Shown here piece after piece: positions 61,403-64,000 of a DNA stretch of 64,000 nucleotides. Source of the stretch: JBEIGE01 sp040382055 (GTDB lineage: Bacteria; Pseudomonadota; Gammaproteobacteria; Burkholderiales; Burkholderiaceae_C); NCBI GenBank assembly GCA_040382055.1, contig JBEIGE010000016.1:1-64000 (forward strand). Direction: 5' to 3'. Both the position numbers and the translations under genes were made by a program. The notes under the pieces were generated by a model. It had not been told where the DNA came from. It did no database searches and saw nothing but the letters and a program-made list of their open reading frames with translations. The first letter of the stretch is position 1; each line of letters begins with the position of its first letter.

Positions 61403-62863
61403 ATGATTTCACGCGAACCCACCCTTGAATGCTTGGCTATAGCCAAGGATCTGTTACTCACCCCTTTCGGTCTGGATGAGTCCCATCTGTTTCGTGCCTT
61501 GTCCGAAATCCGGGCACATCAGGTCGATCAGGCGGACTTGTACTTCCAGTACACACGCAGCGAGGGCTGGAGCCTGGAAGAGGGCATCGTCAAGACTGGC
61601 TCTTTCAGTATTGACCAGGGGGTGGGTGTGCGTGCAGTCAGCGGCGAGAAAACCGCGTTTGCTTATTCAGACGATATTTCCGAGGCCTCATTGCTGGACG
61701 CCGCGCACACCGTACGCACCATTTCCAGTGCTTCCCTGTCCCGTAAAGTCAAAACAGCAGCCCGCAAGATTGCAAGCTCGCGCTCACTCTACAAGGGCAT
61801 AGACCCGATCAGCACCCTGGGCAGCACCGCCAAAGTGAAGTTGCTGGAGAAAGTGGAGCAACTCGCCCGTGCCAAAGACCCCCGGGTTGCCCAGGTGATG
61901 GCCAGTCTGGCCAGTGAATACGACGTTGTGATGGTCGCGCGTGCCGACGGAACGCTGGCCGCTGACGTGCGCCCGTTGGTGCGCCTAAGTGTGACGGTGA
62001 TTGCCGAGCAGAATGGCCGCCGCGAAATGGGCTCAGCCGGGGGTGGTGGCCGCTTTGGCCTGGCCTATTTTGATGACGCCTGTATCGCGCAGTATGTGGA
62101 TCAGGCAGTCAAGGCGGCCCTGACCAACCTTGAATCGCGACCGGCCCCGGCTGGCGAAATGACCGTGGTGCTTGGGCCCGGCTGGCCCGGCATCTTGTTG
62201 CATGAAGCCATCGGTCACGGCTTGGAGGGCGATTTCAATCGCAAAGGCTCTAGCGCCTTTGCCGGCCGGGTGGGCCAGCGTGTGGCCGCCAAGGGCGTGA
62301 CCGTGCTGGACGACGGCACGCTGGCCGATCGCCGTGGATCGCTCAATGTGGACGATGAAGGTTGCGCCTCCCAGCGCAATGTGCTCATTGAAGACGGCAT
62401 TCTCAAGGGCTACATTCAGGACGGCATGAACGCTCGCCTGATGAAGACCAAACCCACTGGGAACGGACGGCGCGAAAGCTACGCCCATATTCCCATGCCA
62501 CGCATGACCAATACCTATATGCTGGCGGGGCAAAAAGCGCCGGAAGAAATTGTGGCGAGCATCAAAAAAGGCCTCTATGCCACCAATTTCGGCGGTGGTC
62601 AGGTTGACATCACATCCGGTAAATTTGTCTTCTCGGCCAGCGAAGCCTATTGGGTTGAAAACGGGAAAATTCTCTATCCGGTTAAAGGCGCCACGCTGGT
62701 CGGCAGCGGTCCGGAGTGTCTGAAACGCGTGAGCATGATCGGCAACGACATGCAGCTCGACAGCGGTGTGGGTACCTGCGGCAAGGAAGGCCAGAGCGTT
62801 CCTGTGGGAGTGGGTCAACCTACGCTGCGCATTGATGGCCTGACGGTGGGCGGCACAGCCTGA
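61403..62863 (+). CDS. tldD: Metalloprotease TldD
   Basis: TldD forms a heterodimer with TldE (PmbA) that degrades unfolded peptides and processes some modified peptides. The 486-residue product has the zinc motif HEAIGHGLEGDF (HExxxH) near residue 270, and the family segments GSFSIDQGVGVRAVSGEKTA and GGGQVDITSGKFVFSASEAY. No pmbA gene is in the window. The ribosome-binding site before ATG 61403 is weak. The aroG leader follows. Confidence 0.95.
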   Translation: MISREPTLECLAIAKDLLLTPFGLDESHLFRALSEIRAHQVDQADLYFQYTRSEGWSLEEGIVKTGSFSIDQGVGVRAVSGEKTAFAYSDDISEASLLDAAHTVRTISSASLSRKVKTAARKIASSRSLYKGIDPISTLGSTAKVKLLEKVEQLARAKDPRVAQVMASLASEYDVVMVARADGTLAADVRPLVRLSVTVIAEQNGRREMGSAGGGGRFGLAYFDDACIAQYVDQAVKAALTNLESRPAPAGEMTVVLGPGWPGILLHEAIGHGLEGDFNRKGSSAFAGRVGQRVAAKGVTVLDDGTLADRRGSLNVDDEGCASQRNVLIEDGILKGYIQDGMNARLMKTKPTGNGRRESYAHIPMPRMTNTYMLAGQKAPEEIVASIKKGLYATNFGGGQVDITSGKFVFSASEAYWVENGKILYPVKGATLVGSGPECLKRVSMIGNDMQLDSGVGTCGKEGQSVPVGVGQPTLRIDGLTVGGTA

Positions 62864-62909
62864 GTGCTGTTTTGAGGCGCTTGGCCTTGACTGTGCTACA
62901 TTCCTTGCT

Positions 62910-62978
62910 ATGAAATCAGTGCATTTTTACTTTAGTTACTTTTGGTTCTCAAGCGCCACCGGCGGTAGAGAGTTTTGA
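62910..62978 (+). CDS. Aromatic-rich leader peptide upstream of aroG (22 codons)
   Basis: ATG 62910 opens a 22-codon frame ending at TGA 62976-62978. Codons 6-13 read FYFSYFWF, seven aromatic residues in eight (four Phe, two Tyr, one Trp), preceded by His. This composition is that of an attenuator leader peptide sensing charged tRNA-Phe, -Tyr and -Trp. Codons 16-19 (62955-62966) contain the sequence GCCACCGGCGGT, repeated exactly in the terminator downstream. No ribosome-binding site is clear. An extended -10 (TGCTACATT, ending 62902) would start RNA at about 62909, so translation may be leaderless. Confidence 0.75.
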   Translation: MKSVHFYFSYFWFSSATGGREF

Positions 62979-63036
62979 ACGTAGCTAGAAACGTACTGAA
63001 TTCCCAAAAACCGCCGGCCACCGGCGGTTTTTTTTT
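62955..63036 (+). promoter_or_regulatory. Transcription attenuator of aroG with competing RNA stems
   Basis: The 12-mer GCCACCGGCGGT occurs at 62955-62966 and again at 63017-63028. The arm ACCGCCGG at 63010-63017 can pair with CCGGCGGT of either copy. Pairing with the upstream copy makes an antiterminator; pairing with the downstream copy makes the terminator. A ribosome stalled on the aromatic codons (62925-62948) leaves the upstream copy free and lets aroG be transcribed. A ribosome reaching the stop at 62976 covers it and lets the terminator form. The mechanism is inferred from this arrangement and from known amino-acid attenuators. Confidence 0.75.
63006..63036 (+). terminator. Intrinsic terminator before aroG
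   Basis: ACCGCCGG (63010-63017), loop CCA, CCGGCGGT (63021-63028) and a run of nine T (63028-63036) form a strong GC-rich hairpin with a U-tract, extended by A-T pairs at the base. It lies 44 bases before the aroG start and 146 bases after tldD, so it may also end tldD transcripts. Confidence 0.92.
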
Positions 63037-63080
63037 GAACCCGATTTAACACTGCGAGACCCGACCGAAGAAGGACACAC

Positions 63081-64000
63081 ATGACTGCCAAAACAACTGC
63101 CCCCAGTGCTGATGCCTGGTATTCGAACCCCGGTGAAAAGACCAGCCGCACCGACGACGAACGCATCAAGGACATCACTGTGTTACCTCCTCCCGAACAC
63201 CTCATCCGATTTTTCCCTATCCGTGGCACACCGGTGGAGACACTGATCTCCAATGCGCGGCGCAGTATTCACAACATCATGGCAGGAAAAGACGACAGAC
63301 TCTTGGTCATCATTGGTCCGTGCTCCATACATGATCCAGCGGCTGCGCTGGACTACGCTCGTCGCCTCCAGGACCAGCGCCTCAAATACGCAGACACGCT
63401 GGAAATCGTGATGCGTGTTTATTTTGAGAAGCCACGCACCACCGTGGGCTGGAAAGGCTTGATCAATGACCCTTACCTGGATGAGAGTTTTCGCATTGAC
63501 GAAGGCCTGCGCATTGCCCGCCAGTTGCTCATTGAGATCAATCGCCTCGGCTTGCCCGCTGGCAGCGAGTTTCTGGACGTGATTTCGCCTCAGTACATCG
63601 GCGACCTGATTTCCTGGGGCGCCATTGGTGCGCGTACGACCGAGAGCCAGGTTCACCGGGAGCTGGCCTCAGGCTTGTCAGCCCCGATTGGCTTTAAAAA
63701 CGGCACAGACGGCAACATCAAAATTGCTACCGATGCCATCCAGGCGGCGGCGCGCGGGCACCATTTTTTGTCAGTCCACAAAAATGGCAAGGTGGCCATT
63801 GTCCAGACCAACGGCAATAAGGATTGCCATGTCATCCTGCGCGGCGGCAAAACCACCAACTACGATGCCGCCAGTGTTCAAGCGGCCTGCAAAGACTTGA
63901 CCGCGGCCAAGTTGCCTGCCACCCTGATGGTCGACTGCAGCCATGCCAACAGCAGCAAACAGCACGAGAAACAGCTGGAGGTGGCACGCGATGTTGCAGC
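63081..64000 (+). CDS. aroG: 3-deoxy-7-phosphoheptulonate (DAHP) synthase, class I, N-terminal part (runs off the window)
   Basis: DAHP synthase joins phosphoenolpyruvate and erythrose 4-phosphate, the first step to Phe, Tyr and Trp. The 306 visible codons start at ATG 63081 with AAGGA upstream. They include LLVIIGPCSIHDPAAALDYA, RVYFEKPRTTVGWKGLINDP, GARTTESQVHRELASGLSAP, GFKNGTDG and VDCSHANSSKQ, the conserved class I (AroFGH) active-site segments. Which aromatic amino acid inhibits the enzyme cannot be read safely. The leader and terminator upstream suggest transcriptional control by aromatic amino-acid supply. The 3' end is outside the window. Confidence 0.96.
   Translation, partial: MTAKTTAPSADAWYSNPGEKTSRTDDERIKDITVLPPPEHLIRFFPIRGTPVETLISNARRSIHNIMAGKDDRLLVIIGPCSIHDPAAALDYARRLQDQRLKYADTLEIVMRVYFEKPRTTVGWKGLINDPYLDESFRIDEGLRIARQLLIEINRLGLPAGSEFLDVISPQYIGDLISWGAIGARTTESQVHRELASGLSAPIGFKNGTDGNIKIATDAIQAAARGHHFLSVHKNGKVAIVQTNGNKDCHVILRGGKTTNYDAASVQAACKDLTAAKLPATLMVDCSHANSSKQHEKQLEVARDVA

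Overview
The window looks like a chromosomal segment of a betaproteobacterium of the order Burkholderiales, probably family Comamonadaceae (Rhodoferax/Polaromonas/Acidovorax relatives). This is inferred from gene order and protein style: a continuous dcw cell-wall/division cluster with MurD and MraY of the longer Burkholderiales type, the dapF-DUF484-xerC block, a STAS-domain gene before hslVU, and a small repeat of a kind I associate with Comamonadaceae. No 16S rRNA gene is present, so species cannot be given. The window is densely coded; no gap exceeds 300 bases. I saw no tRNA, rRNA, transposase, prophage or CRISPR array.

Layout. (1) 1-14061: flagellar block: the end of flagellin fliC, then fliD, fliS, fliT, fliE (opposite strand) and fliFGHIJKLMNOPQR, encoding cap, chaperones, MS ring, switch, export ATPase complex, hook-length ruler and export gate. 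A clear FliA (sigma-28) promoter precedes fliS. (2) 14070-17605: a NarL-type response regulator and an unusual histidine kinase with an N-terminal receiver domain (minus strand), divergent from a CheA-like kinase that lacks the C-terminal CheW domain. (3) 17727-21755: dapF, DUF484, xerC, rlmI. (4) 21772-28442: a secreted formylglycine-generating-enzyme-like protein, a COG0523 metal GTPase, a DksA homologue with a long Lys/Ala/Pro-rich tail and only one zinc-finger cysteine, a STAS-domain protein, and hslV-hslU. (5) 28570-46886: the dcw cluster mraZ-rsmH-ftsL-ftsI-murE-murF-mraY-murD-ftsW-murG-murC-ddl-ftsQ-ftsA-ftsZ-lpxC, mostly with 4-base stop/start overlaps, preceded by three 10-base direct repeats that fit an MraZ operator. 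(6) 46940-47116: an unannotated 58-residue membrane protein. (7) 47129-52046 (minus): the glyoxylate-to-glycerate operon gcl-hyi-glxR-ttuD. (8) 52199-54805 (minus): CoA-transferase, HMG-CoA-lyase-like and glyoxalase-fold genes. (9) 55062-59290 (minus): rnb, a TonB-like gene, mtgA, ruvC. (10) 59358-64000: rodA, a 3-hydroxyisobutyrate-dehydrogenase-like gene, tldD, and the start of aroG (DAHP synthase).

The best candidate for something undescribed is the leader of aroG (62910-63036). A 22-codon ORF contains the run FYFSYFWF. Its later codons carry a 12-base sequence repeated exactly in the 3' arm of a strong intrinsic terminator just before aroG. The central stem arm can therefore pair with the upstream copy (antiterminator) or the downstream copy (terminator). 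This is the logic of ribosome-mediated attenuation by Phe/Tyr/Trp, applied to the first enzyme of the shikimate pathway.

A second pattern is a short repeat with core ATAGCTG-N16-AAGGGC. Four copies lie inside reading frames (dapF, rlmI, rnb, and the dehydrogenase at 60509) and are translated as part of each protein. The flagellar block also looks lower in GC than the dcw block by eye; I did not compute this.
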